Positions 1 to 9,414 are shown, counted from the first letter of the stretch. The stretch: DNA of 64,000 bases from Bog-756 sp963812525 (GCA_963812525.1 CAWEVL010000009.1:434001-498000), one strand, 5' to 3'. A program made the numbers and translations. The notes: a model not told the origin generated them from the sequence alone.

Positions 1-150
1 GGCTCACCGGCCGACATCGGTGGCTACTACCAGCCCGACCCGGTGCTGGCCGAGGCCGTCATGCGGCCGTCCGCCACCTTCAACGCCGCCCTCGCCGCCT
101 TCGCCGACCGCGCCCCGGCCGCCGACCCGACTCCGGGAGCTGCTGGCTAG
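1..150 (+). CDS. icd: Monomeric NADP-dependent isocitrate dehydrogenase, C-terminal end only
   Basis: The frame is open from the first base to a TAG at 148-150 and encodes the last 49 residues of a protein that starts outside the window. The segment DIGGYY followed by MRPSATFNAAL is the conserved C-terminus of the roughly 740-residue monomeric isocitrate dehydrogenases, which convert isocitrate to 2-oxoglutarate with NADP in the TCA cycle. The assignment rests on this short but distinctive tail; no catalytic residues lie inside the window. The next gene starts 11 bp after the stop on the same strand, so the two may be transcribed together. Confidence 0.8.
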   Translation, partial: GSPADIGGYYQPDPVLAEAVMRPSATFNAALAAFADRAPAADPTPGAAG

Positions 151-161
151 CATCTGGGGTC

Positions 162-1145
162 GTGGCCATCCCTCAGGCACCCCCGGCGCCGACCGACCTG
201 GAGCCGTTCCGCCGGGAGCTGACCGGCTACTGCTACCGCATGCTCGGCTCGGGGTTCGAGGCCGAGGACGCGGTGCAGGAGGCCATGGTCAGGGCCTGGC
301 GCAGCGCCGACAGCTTCCAGGGTCGGTCCAGTCCCCGCTCGTGGCTGTACCGGATCGCCACCAACGTGTGCATCGACATGCTCCGGAGCGTGCAGCGACG
401 GGCCCGGCCCATGGAGATGGGCCCGGACTCACCGCCGGTCGAATCCCTGCTCGGGCCCATGCGGTCCGAGGCCACCTGGGTCACCCCGATTCCCGACGCC
501 TCGGTCGCCCCCGAGCACGCCGACCCGGCCGAGGTGGCCCAGTACCGGGAGTCCATCCGCCTGGCCTTCGTCGCCGCCCTCCAGCACCTGCCGGCCCGTC
601 AGCGCGCCGCGCTGATCCTGGCCGACGTCCTGCGATGGCGGGTGGCCGAAGTGGCCGAGCTGCTCGACACCTCGGTGCCGGCGGTCAACAGCGCCCTGCA
701 GCGGGCCCGGGCCACGCTCGACGCCGACCTCGACGACGCCCGACCCGAACCGCTGGACGAGGCCGACACCGAGCTCCTCGAGCGGTACGTGGACGCATTC
801 CAGCGTTACGACATCGACGAGCTGGTCACCCTGCTCCACCAGGACGCCGTGCAGTCGATGCCGCCCTTCGAGCTCTGGCTCCGCGGGGCCGACCACATCG
901 GCCGGTGGATGGTCCAGCCGGGCCCCAGCGCCTGCCGGGGCTCCCGCCTCCTCCCCGCCGGGGCGAACGGCTGTCCGGCCTTCGGCCAGTACCGCCGGGA
1001 CCCGGCCGGCGGCTACGCCCCCTGGGCCATCCAGGTGCTCGAGGTCTCCGACGGACGGATCGCGTCCATGAACTTCTTCCTGCACCCCTTGGACCCCGAG
1101 CGGCTGTTCCCGTCCTTCGGGCTCCCCCTCCATCTCGACCGCTGA
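162..1145 (+). CDS. ECF sigma factor, SigG-like, with SnoaL-like C-terminal domain
   Basis: A 327-residue sigma-70 family protein of the long ECF type. Residues about 15-80 form region 2 (FRRELTGYCYRML, then AEDAVQEAMVRAWR) and about 140-190 form region 4 (LPARQRAALILADVLRW, then an SVPAVNSALQRAR recognition helix). The last ~120 residues resemble the SnoaL/NTF2-like fold found at the C-terminus of SigG/SigJ-type factors, where it modulates activity in place of a separate anti-sigma protein; none is encoded next door. The GTG at 162 is preferred because region 2 begins soon after it. The target promoters are unknown. Confidence 0.9.
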   Translation: MAIPQAPPAPTDLEPFRRELTGYCYRMLGSGFEAEDAVQEAMVRAWRSADSFQGRSSPRSWLYRIATNVCIDMLRSVQRRARPMEMGPDSPPVESLLGPMRSEATWVTPIPDASVAPEHADPAEVAQYRESIRLAFVAALQHLPARQRAALILADVLRWRVAEVAELLDTSVPAVNSALQRARATLDADLDDARPEPLDEADTELLERYVDAFQRYDIDELVTLLHQDAVQSMPPFELWLRGADHIGRWMVQPGPSACRGSRLLPAGANGCPAFGQYRRDPAGGYAPWAIQVLEVSDGRIASMNFFLHPLDPERLFPSFGLPLHLDR

Positions 1146-1274
1146 CCGCCCGGGTGTCGGGGACGGCGACCCGGTCGCCCTGATCACCATGCGACGCGTG
1201 GGGCACCGATGAGTTCCGTACCCGGGCCCCGTCCGAGTAGTTGACTGATACCGACCAACCAAGGAGGAGCGGCC

Positions 1275-2058
1275 ATGGCCACCCGAAGCAGTGCACCGCT
1301 TGGATCACCGTGCTGGACCGATCTCTGGACCTCGGACATCGAAGGCAGCCAGGCCTTCTACTCCCAGCTGTTCGGCTGGGAGGCCCAGCCCCCGAATCCC
1401 GAATTCGGGGGCTACTTCATGTTCACCCGCGACAACGTCGACATCGCCGGCGGCATGGGCGACATGGGCCCCGACATGCCGGCCAACGACACCTGGAAGA
1501 TCTACCTGGCCACCGACGACATCACCAAGACCGTGGAGGCGGCCGAGGTCGGCCGGCGCGCAGATCCTCTCCCCGGCCATGCCGGTGGCCGACCTCGGGG
1601 TCCAGACCGTCCTGATCGATCCGACCGGCGCCCACCTCGGAGCCTGGGAGGCCCGAACGTTTCCCGGCTTCACCGTGCTCAACGAGCACGGCAGTCCCAG
1701 CTGGTTCGAGCTGCACACCCGTGACTACGCCGGGGCCCTCGAGTTCTACCGGTCGGTGTTCCACTGGACGACCGAGGTGGTCGGCGACGACGACCAGTTC
1801 CGGTACTCGACCATGCAGGACCCGGGAGGTGACGAACCGCTGGCCGGGATCATGGATGCCAGCGGCTTCCTCCCCGAGGGAGCCCCTCCGTACTGGTCGG
1901 TGTACTGGGAGGTCGACGACATCGACGCCTCGCTGACCCAGCTGCAGTCCCTCGGGGGCTCGGTGGTGACGGCCGCCGAGGACACCCCCTACGGCCGGAT
2001 CGCCACCGTGGCCGACCCCGCCGGCGCCGTGTTCCGGCTGCGGACAGGGCCCGGGTAG
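1275..2058 (+). CDS. VOC (glyoxalase/bleomycin-resistance) family protein, Rv0577-like, frameshifted
   Basis: Two tandem glyoxalase-fold domains (about residues 8-120 and 135-255) resemble the mycobacterial Rv0577/CFP30B group, which has no firmly assigned substrate. The ATG at 1275 has a strong Shine-Dalgarno (AAGGAGGAG, about 5 nt spacing). The reading frame changes near 1545-1550: the first part reads up to VEAAEV and the continuation GAQILSPAM lies one base later, consistent with one extra G. Both halves fit a single family on either side of the break, so this is either a sequence error or a very recent mutation. It converges with mftD. Confidence 0.75.
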
Positions 2059-2213
2059 CTCCCACCCGAACCGGCCGACCGCCACCGACCGGCGTCCCCG
2101 GCCCCGGGCGATGCCGCCGGTCGACCTGACGGTCCGGATGCATTCTCTCTCTGGCCCACGGCGACGGGCGGGAGTGGGAGGCGCTCACCGAGGTCCGCCG
2201 GCCGGAGCTCCGC

Positions 2214-3398
2214 TCAGTCGTCGGCGGACGCTCCGAGGCGACGAGTGAATCCCGGCGGGACCACCACGTCGTCGGGCGAGAGGTCGTGGATGGAGGCGCG
2301 GCCCAGCCCGAGCAGTCCTGAGTCGATACCCCCTCGCAGCAGGTCGAGGACGTTCTCCACGCCGGTCTGGCCGTTGGCCGCCAGACCCCAGAGGTAGGCC
2401 CGTCCGATCATGACGGCGCGGGCCCCCAGGGCCAGGGCCTTGACCACGTCGCCGCCCCGCCGGATGCCCCCGTCGAGCAGCACCTCGACCTGGTCGCCCA
2501 CGGCCTCGGCGATGACGGGCAGCATCCGGATGGTGGCCGGGGTGCCGTCGAGGTTGTTGCCGCCGTGGTTGGACACCGAGATGGCCGTGACCCCGGCATC
2601 CACGGCCCGCTGGGCATCGTCCAGACGGACCACACCCTTCAGCATGAACGGGCCGTCCCACTGGTCGCGCAACCAGGCCACGTCGTCCCAGCCGGGGTTG
2701 GGTGTCTGCATCCACTTCCCGTAGGCCCCGAAGAACGTGGGGGCGTCCTGGCCCGGGCGGGCCAGGTTGGGGACGGTGAGGTCGGGAAGGGCCTTGGTCC
2801 GGGCGAAGTCCCGCAGCCACCGGGGCCGACGGAGCACTTCGGGAGCGAAGCGCACAGCCGTCTTCAGGTCGATCTGCTCGGGGATCACCGGGCTTCCCCA
2901 GTCCCGCCCGACGGCAAAGGACCAGTCGAAGGTGGCGATGAGGCCCACCGCGCCGGCCGCCCGGGCCCGCTCGAGCCGCTCGGACATCTCGTCCTTGTCG
3001 CCCACCCAGTAGGTCTGGAAGAACGTCTGGGGGTTGGCCGCCACCACCTCCTCGATGGGCTTGCTGGCGAAGCAGCTGAGGCCCATGACGGTGCCCCGCG
3101 CCGCCGCCGCCCGGGCCACGGCCACCTCGCCGTCGGGATGGACGGCCTGGACCCCGGTGGGGGAGATGATCACCGGCATCGAGATCGGCTGGCCCATGAC
3201 CGTCGTGGCCTGGTCGCGCTCGTCGAACAGTCCGGCCACATGGGGAGCCAGGCCCAGCTCGCCGAAGGCGGCGACGTTGTCGTCGGCGGTCAGGCCCTGC
3301 TCGGACCCGGCAACCAGGGCCCGGTACACCGAGGAGGGCAGCCGGCGCTTGGCCCGGCGCTGGGCCTCGGCGACCGTCTCGAACCAGGGATTGCTCAT
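2214..3398 (-). CDS. mftD: Pre-mycofactocin synthase MftD (FMN-dependent alpha-hydroxy-acid oxidase family)
   Basis: A 394-residue flavoprotein of the lactate oxidase fold. MftD-type landmarks run through its whole length: WFETVAEAQRRAKRRLP near the N-terminus, ISPTGVQAVHPDGEVAVA, SNHGGNNLDGTPATIR with the active-site histidine, and GRAYLWGLAANGQ plus SPDDVVVPPGFTR near the C-terminus. In characterised systems MftD oxidatively deaminates the MftA-derived intermediate AHDP to pre-mycofactocin, the redox-active form. The ATG at 3398 fits the family N-terminus; an in-frame upstream start would add ten unconserved residues. It lies 37 bp after the SDR gene, so it is probably co-transcribed. No mftA, mftB, mftC, mftE or mftF is present in the window, which is unusual. 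Confidence 0.92.
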   Translation of the reverse strand: MSNPWFETVAEAQRRAKRRLPSSVYRALVAGSEQGLTADDNVAAFGELGLAPHVAGLFDERDQATTVMGQPISMPVIISPTGVQAVHPDGEVAVARAAAARGTVMGLSCFASKPIEEVVAANPQTFFQTYWVGDKDEMSERLERARAAGAVGLIATFDWSFAVGRDWGSPVIPEQIDLKTAVRFAPEVLRRPRWLRDFARTKALPDLTVPNLARPGQDAPTFFGAYGKWMQTPNPGWDDVAWLRDQWDGPFMLKGVVRLDDAQRAVDAGVTAISVSNHGGNNLDGTPATIRMLPVIAEAVGDQVEVLLDGGIRRGGDVVKALALGARAVMIGRAYLWGLAANGQTGVENVLDLLRGGIDSGLLGLGRASIHDLSPDDVVVPPGFTRRLGASADD

Positions 3399-3435
3399 GC
3401 CGGCGTCCCGTCCTTCCACCGTGACCACGGCGTCG

Positions 3436-4245
3436 TCATCGGATGGTCTGGCCGGCGTCGACGGTGAGCTCGAGGCCGGTCACGTAGCGGGACTCGTCCG
3501 AGGCCAGGAACAGCACCGCCTCGCTGACGTCCCGCGCCTCCACGGTGGTGACCGGGAGGGTGTTCTGGAAGATACCCCCGAGGTCGGGGTCGAGTTCGAG
3601 CAGCGGTGCGAGGCCTCCGAGACCGATGAGCATCGGGGTGTTGACGCCGGCGGGGTGGACCGTGTTGACCCGGATGTGATGACGGGCCAGCTCGTTGGCC
3701 AGGGAGCGGACGATCCCCACCACTCCGTGCTTGGCCGCCACGTAGGGGGACAGGAAGGGCACCCCCTTGATCCCTGCCGTCGAACTGGTGGCGATGATCG
3801 ATCCGCCGCCGTTGGCGATCAGATGGGGCACCGCGGTGACCATGGTGTTCCACACCCCGGTGAGGTTGGTGTCGAGGGTGTCCTTCCAGATCTCCGGGCT
3901 CACCTGGTCCCACGGCTGCACGCTGCAGATCCCCGCGTTGGCGCTGACGATGTCGAGCCGGCCCAGCCGGTCCACTCCCTCGTCGAGCATCCCCTTCAGG
4001 GAGGCGGCGTCCCGCACGTCGCCCCGGCCGGCCACGATGCGCCGGTCCAGGGCCTCCACCAGGCGGACCGTCTCGGCCAGGTCGTCGGCGGAGGCCATGG
4101 GGTACCGGACCGACGGATAGTCCTGGAGGACGTCCAGGGCGATGATGTCGGCGCCCTCCTCGGCCAGGCGCACGGCATGGCTGCGGCCCTGGCCTCGACC
4201 GGCACCGGTGATGAAGGCCACCTTCCCCTCGACTCGACCGGTCAC
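3436..4245 (-). CDS. Mycofactocin-coupled SDR family oxidoreductase
   Basis: A 269-residue short-chain dehydrogenase. It has the Rossmann motif TGAGRGQG followed by SHAVRLAEEGADIIALD, the NAG motif, Ser ahead of YVAAK (catalytic Tyr-x3-Lys), and the loop HPAGVNTPML. The RGQGRSHA and GADIIALD wording is characteristic of the subfamily whose NAD is tightly held and re-oxidised by mycofactocin. Position directly upstream of mftD supports that role: oxidation of an alcohol, substrate unknown, passing electrons to mycofactocin. The GTG at 4245 has GGAGG about 12 nt upstream. A promoter with an embedded operator lies about 120 bp further upstream. Confidence 0.9.
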   Translation of the reverse strand: MTGRVEGKVAFITGAGRGQGRSHAVRLAEEGADIIALDVLQDYPSVRYPMASADDLAETVRLVEALDRRIVAGRGDVRDAASLKGMLDEGVDRLGRLDIVSANAGICSVQPWDQVSPEIWKDTLDTNLTGVWNTMVTAVPHLIANGGGSIIATSSTAGIKGVPFLSPYVAAKHGVVGIVRSLANELARHHIRVNTVHPAGVNTPMLIGLGGLAPLLELDPDLGGIFQNTLPVTTVEARDVSEAVLFLASDESRYVTGLELTVDAGQTIR

Positions 4246-4364
4246 GGCTCGGCGCGCCTCCGCCGCCCCGACTTCGGCGCCGCGGCCACCGGGGGCCTCG
4301 GGCCGGCGTGGGGCGGGGACGTGCCGCTCGCCGGACACGGGGAACCTGGGGCTCGATGCGTCAC

Positions 4365-4400
4365 CCCGGGGATAGTAATGACACTGAGTGCCAATTACAA
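4365..4400 (-). promoter_or_regulatory. Promoter of SDR-mftD with palindromic operator in the -35/-10 spacer
   Basis: On the minus strand, TTGTAA (4400-4395) and TACTAT (4377-4372) are separated by exactly 17 bp, a good sigma-70-type promoter with predicted start near 4365 and a leader of about 120 nt. The spacer contains the near-perfect inverted repeat TGACACT-G-AGTGCCA (4379-4393, 7-bp arms, one mismatch). A repressor bound there would block the polymerase. The shape is typical of TetR-family operators; MftR, the TetR-type regulator of mycofactocin genes, is a plausible but unproven candidate. This is the only gene-free stretch over 300 bp on this side of the SDR (4246-4591). Confidence 0.6.
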
Positions 4401-4591
4401 GATGTGGCCGCTGGCCGGCGGCTCTCCTCGGCCGCGGCGGTCGACCATGGCGGCTCGGGGCGGTCGAGGACGGTGAGGTCGACGGCCTCCCCGTCGCCCG
4501 CAGGGTCGGTGGTGTCCGGGTGGGCCGGTCCAGCCACGGCCGGAGGTCCCGGGCCACTCGGAGGGGGCGAGCCGGTCGGCGGCCCCGGCGG

Positions 4592-5608
4592 TCACCCGTT
4601 GACGAGGACGGCCGCACCGTTGACGCGGTCGTGAGCCAGATCGGCCAGGGCCTGACCGGCCCGTTCGAGGGGGTAGGCCACCGTGGTGACCACCACGGGG
4701 ACCTGCGCCGCGGCGCGCAGGAATTCCTCACCGTCCTGTCGGGTATTGGCGGTCACGCTGCACAGGGACCGCTCCTCGAAGAGGTGCCGCTGGTAGTCGA
4801 GCCCCGGGATGTCGGAGAGATGGATCCCGGCGACAGCCAGGGTCGCGCCCCGCTCCAGGGCGGCCAAGGCCGGGGGCACCAGCGTGCCCACCGGGGCGAA
4901 GAGGATCGCCGCGTCCAGCGGCTCCGGCGGGGGGTCGTCAGCGCCCCCGGCGCTGGCCACCCCCAGGTCGAGGGCCAGCCTCCGCGCCTCGGGGGCCCGG
5001 GTCATGACATGGACCCGGGCCCCTTCGGCCATGGCGATCTGCGCGGTGAGGTGGGCGGACCCGCCGAATCCGTAGATGCCCAGTCGACCGCCCGGGGGGA
5101 GACGGGACCGCCGGAGGGCCCGGTAACCGATGATCCCGGCGCACAGGAGGGGCGCGGCCTCCTCGTCGCTGAAGGCGTCCGGCACCGGATAGGCGAACGC
5201 CTCGTCGACGGTCACGTACTCGGCGTAGCCTCCGTCCACGTCCCATCCGGTGAACACCGGTGCGGTGCACAGATTCTCCCGACCGGCCAGGCAGAAGCGG
5301 CAGAGGCCACAGGACCGGGCCAACCAGGGCACGCCCACCCGGTCGCCGGGGGAGAAGCGGGTGCACCGGTCACCGAGTTGGTCGACCACGCCCACCGCCT
5401 CGTGTCCCGGAACGACCAGCCGGTCTTTGGGGGCGAGGTCTCCCTCGGCCAGGTGGAGGTCGGTCCGACAGACGCCACACACGCTGACGTGCACCCGGAT
5501 CTGGCCGGGCCCCGGTTCGGGCACGGCCCGACGGACCTGCTCGAGCGGGTGGGAGTCGATGGGACCGGGGACGCCGACCGCCCACGCGTCCATGAGCGCC
5601 CGGCTCAT
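4592..5608 (-). CDS. Zinc-dependent alcohol dehydrogenase (AdhA-type MDR family)
   Basis: A 338-residue medium-chain dehydrogenase. Catalytic zinc residues are Cys47 (in GVCRTD) and His69-Glu70 (GHE). The structural zinc lobe is the cysteine quartet at 100, 103, 106 and 114 (CGLCRFC...C). The nucleotide-binding loop is GIYGFGGSAH. Such enzymes interconvert alcohols and aldehydes with NAD(P) in the cytoplasm. The ATG at 5608 is used; a second ATG at 5593 is possible, and neither has a clear ribosome binding site. It lies 346 bp upstream of the SDR on the same strand, so it may supply the same alcohol-oxidation context, but the SDR has its own promoter. Confidence 0.88.
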   Translation of the reverse strand: MSRALMDAWAVGVPGPIDSHPLEQVRRAVPEPGPGQIRVHVSVCGVCRTDLHLAEGDLAPKDRLVVPGHEAVGVVDQLGDRCTRFSPGDRVGVPWLARSCGLCRFCLAGRENLCTAPVFTGWDVDGGYAEYVTVDEAFAYPVPDAFSDEEAAPLLCAGIIGYRALRRSRLPPGGRLGIYGFGGSAHLTAQIAMAEGARVHVMTRAPEARRLALDLGVASAGGADDPPPEPLDAAILFAPVGTLVPPALAALERGATLAVAGIHLSDIPGLDYQRHLFEERSLCSVTANTRQDGEEFLRAAAQVPVVVTTVAYPLERAGQALADLAHDRVNGAAVLVNG

Positions 5609-5783
5609 ATCGGTGCCCGGTACCCGGCGGACCCGGTGATCGGGCCACCGGTGCCGGCCCGGGCGTCGAAGGGTGGACCGGAGGGTCGGTGGGTCAACAC
5701 CGACATCCCGGCCGGACCGGCGCGACGGGTCGCACCGAGTCGACCGGCCGGGGCTTCGCTTCCACCCTGTCATGGTGCCGGAA

Positions 5784-5815
5784 GGTCGGTCCACGGACAA
5801 GGCCGTGGACCGACC
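5784..5815. repeat. Perfect 13-bp inverted repeat (strong hairpin) in a divergent intergenic region
   Basis: GGTCGGTCCACGG (5784-5796) and its exact reverse complement (5803-5815) flank a 6-nt loop. It lies in the 428-bp region (5609-6036) between the divergent alcohol dehydrogenase and zinc-finger genes, 176 bp from the former's start. No T-tract follows on either strand and neither gene ends here, so a simple terminator is an awkward explanation. It may be an operator or part of a small RNA. The rest of the region shows only the promoter for the zinc-finger gene. Confidence 0.6.
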
Positions 5816-5988
5816 GCGCCCACGCGGCAGTGGTCCTTGGCGCCAGCGACGACCCCGGTGCCCGTCGCCCGCCTCGTCCACCTCGAGCCCTCGTCACCTG
5901 GTCGAGCGGCCATCACGTGGCTCGAGCCACGGTGAGACCACCGGTTCGGCCTCCCGTCACCGGCGTAGCCCCGGGGCGGGGTCACCGG

Positions 5989-5994
5989 TACCAT
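5989..5994 (+). promoter_or_regulatory. -10 element of the UBP zinc finger gene
   Basis: TACCAT predicts transcription from about 6001, leaving a 36-nt leader that contains a GGAGGAG ribosome binding site before the ATG at 6037. No convincing -35 box is visible. Confidence 0.35.
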
Positions 5995-6036
5995 CGAACC
6001 GGCCGGTGCCGCGCCGGGATGGTCGGAGGAGACGCC

Positions 6037-6336
6037 ATGACCGAAGCCGAAGAGTTCTGCAACCACCTCGACCAGGTGGCGGCGACCGGGCCGTCCGGGG
6101 ACGGCTGTGTGGAGTGCCTCCGGGAGGGCGGACGGTGGGTGCACCTGCGGATGTGCATGGTCTGCGGCCACGTGGGCTGCTGCGACAACTCCCCGGGTCG
6201 GCACGCCACCGGTCATTTCGACGAGACGGGTCACCCCTTGATCCAGTCCTTCGAGCCTGGTGAGTCCTGGTGGTGGTGTTACGTGGACGAGTTCGCCTTC
6301 GAGGTGGACGGCGTCCCTCAGTTCCAGCACTCCTGA
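6037..6336 (+). CDS. UBP-type zinc finger domain-containing protein
   Basis: A 99-residue protein consisting of little more than a ZnF-UBP domain. Cysteine/histidine ligands follow the family order: CNH near residue 8, CVEC at 24-27, CMVCGHVGCC around 40-49, then HATGHF and GHP. The aromatic tail SWWWCYVDEFAFEV is also typical. In eukaryotes this fold binds the free C-terminus of ubiquitin; free-standing bacterial versions are common in actinobacteria and have no established role. The ATG at 6037 has a strong GGAGGAG site 6 nt upstream. The protein is cytoplasmic, with no signal peptide or membrane segment. Confidence 0.88.
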   Translation: MTEAEEFCNHLDQVAATGPSGDGCVECLREGGRWVHLRMCMVCGHVGCCDNSPGRHATGHFDETGHPLIQSFEPGESWWWCYVDEFAFEVDGVPQFQHS

Positions 6337-6660
6337 TCTCCGGCACCCCTGACGGGGTCGGACCACGTCCGGTCCCTGCCTCGCCGCCGGTGGCCGGCCG
6401 CCGGTCCGGGCCCCGGGCTCCGGGGCGATCGGGCCACCGCCCACCGGCCGACCGCCGGGTCGGGACCCTCCACCGCCGCGAGAAGCGCCCGGGACGACCG
6501 CATTGCGCTCCTGGCCGGAGGGAAGATCCGAGCCGACGGCGCAACCGCTGTCGGCCGTCGGCCGCCGGTTCCGGCCGACCCGGACGCCACCGGGACGGGT
6601 GGCCCGACCCCCGACGGTCACCTCGGCACCCGGGGACACGTCGCTAGGGTCGGACCACGC
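6337..6660. other. Gene-free interval with a near-leaderless promoter at its right end
   Basis: No conserved reading frame is seen on either strand. TAGGGT at 6645-6650 would place the transcription start at about 6657, four bases before the lipoprotein ATG at 6661. Confidence 0.4.
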
Positions 6661-7892
6661 ATGGCACTGTCCCGACCGCCCGGCCGCCGCCGGTCCCTCC
6701 TGCTCGCCGCCGCCGCCGTGGGTCTCCTGACCCCGGCCCTGGCCGGCTGTGCGCTCGTCAACCAGCCCCGGCCGGCCGCGGTGGGCGGCTCGTCGTTGGC
6801 CCCGGCCGGTTCGGTGGGCTACGTGGTGTGCACCAACGCGGTGACCCCGGTCGAGCTCACCACCCAGACGGCCGAGGCCCCCATCCCACTGCCCATCTCC
6901 GGAACCCCGGACCTCGGGAACTTCGCCATCGCCACCTCGCCCGACGGACGATGGGCGTACGTGGTGACGGCCGACGGGGTGGCCGTCGGGCCGACCGGGC
7001 CGGCCACCACCCGCCACCCGGCCGCCGCCACCTCCTCCGGCCCGTCCACGACCGGTGCCGGCGCCCCGCTCGGCGGGGCCGGTTCCCGCAACGTGGTCAT
7101 CCCCATCGACCTGGTGTCGCAGCGCGCCGGCCGGCCCATCGCCATCCCCGGACAGGGCGGCACCCACGCCATCGTGGTCCTGCCCGGTGGTCGCACCTTG
7201 CTGGCCGCCAGCGGGAGACACCATCTTCCCGGTGGACGTCGCCTCCGGCCGTGTCGGTCACCCCCTCGACCTCGGGGCGGGCACCATCTTCGGGATGGCC
7301 CTGAGCCCCGTCGTCGACCACCCTCTACGCCCTGGTGACCGGCGGGGTCGTCCCGGTCGACACCGTCCACGAGACCGCGGGCGCCACCATTCCCACCGGT
7401 CTGGCCGTGTCGTCGGTGTACTCGCCCCACGGGATCGCCGTGACCGCCGACGGGAGCACCGTCTACCTGGTCGGACAGGGTCCTCCCGACTTCGGCGGCC
7501 GGGTCCTCCCCATCGCCACCGCCACCGGCGCCCCCGGTACCCCGGCCAGCTTCGACTACTACGGCCTGTCCGACCCGGCGGCGCTGGCCGTGGCCCCGGA
7601 CGGGAGCGCCCTGCTGGTGGTGGACTCGGCCAACAACTGGGTGAACCCGGTGCCCCTGGCCACCTTCGCCAACCCGCCGGCGCCGGTCCGGCTTCCGGCC
7701 CAGCAGGCCGGTGCGCCCAGCTCGGGCACCCAGCATCCGACCGACATCGTCCTCGGTCCGGTGGGGACCGGGGCCTTCGTCGTCGATGGCTTCGACGCCG
7801 TGCTCCCCTACAACCCGGCGTCCGAGACCTTCGGCCGGGCCATCCCGGTGTGCGCCGGGGCGTCGTCCATGGCCGTGGCCCCTGCCCCCTGA
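6661..7892 (+). CDS. Secreted beta-propeller (YncE-like) lipoprotein, two frameshifts
   Basis: The N-terminus is a lipoprotein signal: RRR, a hydrophobic stretch and the lipobox LAGC, placing the protein on the outer face of the membrane. The body has repeated propeller blades of the type AIATSPDGRWAYVV, GIAVTADGSTVYLV and ALAVAPDGSALLVV, as in YncE/YVTN proteins. The frame shifts twice by one extra base: near 7212 (LLAAS continues as GDTIFPVDVA) and near 7303 (FGMALSP continues as TTLYALVTGGVVPVD). Both breaks fall inside continuous propeller repeats, so the intact product would be about 410 residues. No substrate can be assigned. It converges with the WS/DGAT gene, 36 bp away. Confidence 0.7.
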
Positions 7893-7928
7893 GCCCCGGG
7901 GGTGGTCCCGGATCCGCCGGCACGGTGG

Positions 7929-9414
7929 TCAGTCTCCGGGCACCTCGATCCCGGAGGCCCTCACCGCGGCGGCGGCGTCCTCCGACCGGTAGGTGGCGGG
8001 GGCTTCCCCTGCGGCGCGCAGCAGCTCGTCGAGCGCCAGCGGGATGGCGGCGGTGAGGTTCCAGATCCGCGGGATGGTGTCCGGGCTGGCGTGGATCCCC
8101 CAGTAGAGGACGCCCCGGTAGCTCATGATGGTGATGTTGACACCCATCCCGTCCATCACCGGGCCCAGCGGGAATCCCGCCACCAGCTCGGCCCCGGCCA
8201 GATACAGCGGGAAGTCCGGTCCGGGAACGTTGGAGATCACCAGGTTGGCGATGGGCCGGTGCCGGTCGGCCAGCCGCATCCGCGAGTAGAACCGGGCCGC
8301 GTTGGCGAAGAAGTTGGGAGTGGCGTGCTCGGCCCAGGTGATGAGCGTGTCCGGCCCCAGCGCCTCGTGCTCCTCCTTGGCTCCGAGGGTGCCGTCGTGG
8401 ATGGCCTGGAGTCGGTCGATGGGTTCGTCCAGTTCCACCGGGAGCTGGACGAACATGGTCGAGATCTGGTTCGAGCCCCGGGGATCGTCCATGTCGGCCC
8501 GGACCGACACCGGCACCACCGCCACGAGGGGCTTGGTCGGCAGCTCGTCGCCCTCCAACAGGAAGGCCCGCAGCGCACCCGGTGCACACCGCCAGCACGA
8601 CGTCGTTGACGGTGGAGCCGGTGGCGTTCTTCAGGCGCTTGACGTCGTCCAGGCCGACGGCCGTCAGGGCCACACTCCGCCGCCAGGTCAGGGCGCCGTT
8701 GAACGAGGTCCGGGGAGCCGAGAGCGGGAGGGCCGCCTTGGACTGGGGAGCCCGGTGCCTCGGGGCCAGGCGGATACGGCGGACGTTGAGCACCCGCTGT
8801 CCGGTCCGGAACAGGTCGAGGGTCATGTCGAGGGGACGGAGGGTCCGGGCCACCACCGCCTGGCTCATGAGCTCCAGACCCGAGGGCACCCTCGGGTCCA
8901 CCGGCTGCTCGGGGGGGAGGGTGTCGCCGGCCGGTGCAGGCTCGAGGTCGAAGAGCACGGCGAGGAGCGCCGCGCCGGAGACCCCGTCCACCGTCGAGTG
9001 GTGCATCTTGGCGACGAAGCCGATCCGGCCGCCGGCCAGGCCCTCCACGATCCACATCTCCCACAGGGGCCGGGCCCGGTCGAGCGGGCGGCCGGTGATG
9101 TCCCCGGCCAGATCGGCCAGCTGGCGGAGGCCGCCCGGCTTCGGCACGGCGGCCAGCCGGACGTGGTAGTCGATGTCGAAGTCGGCGTCGTCCACCCACA
9201 CCGGGTGCCCGAGCCGGAACGGCACCTCCACCAGGCGGCGCCGGAACACCGGGGCACTGGGGAGCCGGGCCTCGATCGACCGCTTCATCCGCTCGAAGGA
9301 GTAGCCCCCCGGGACGGTGGCCGGGTCGAAGACCAGCGTCAGCCCCACGTGCATGTGGAGGCTCGGGGTCTCGAGGTAGAGGAAGCTGGCGTCGAGTCCG
9401 CTGAGTCGCTCCAT
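7929..9414 (-). CDS. Wax ester synthase/diacylglycerol acyltransferase (WS/DGAT), frameshifted
   Basis: An O-acyltransferase of about 494 residues that joins acyl-CoA to diacylglycerol or long-chain alcohols to make storage lipids. The N-terminus MERLSGLDASFLYLETP and the active site MHHSTVDG (HHxxxDG) are diagnostic; the C-terminal half has SNVPGPDFPLYLAGA and the family end. The frame breaks near 8582: AVCTG is followed one base later by ALRAFLLEGDELP, consistent with one extra T in ACCGGGTGCG. The ATG at 9414 begins directly at the family N-terminus. It is divergent from an alpha/beta hydrolase 108 bp away, a pairing that suggests opposing roles in ester synthesis and turnover. Confidence 0.85.

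Noticed and set aside
2059..2213. Possible mftA precursor peptide gene beside mftD
   Set aside because: Neither strand encodes a short peptide ending in the IDGMCGVY-type tail.
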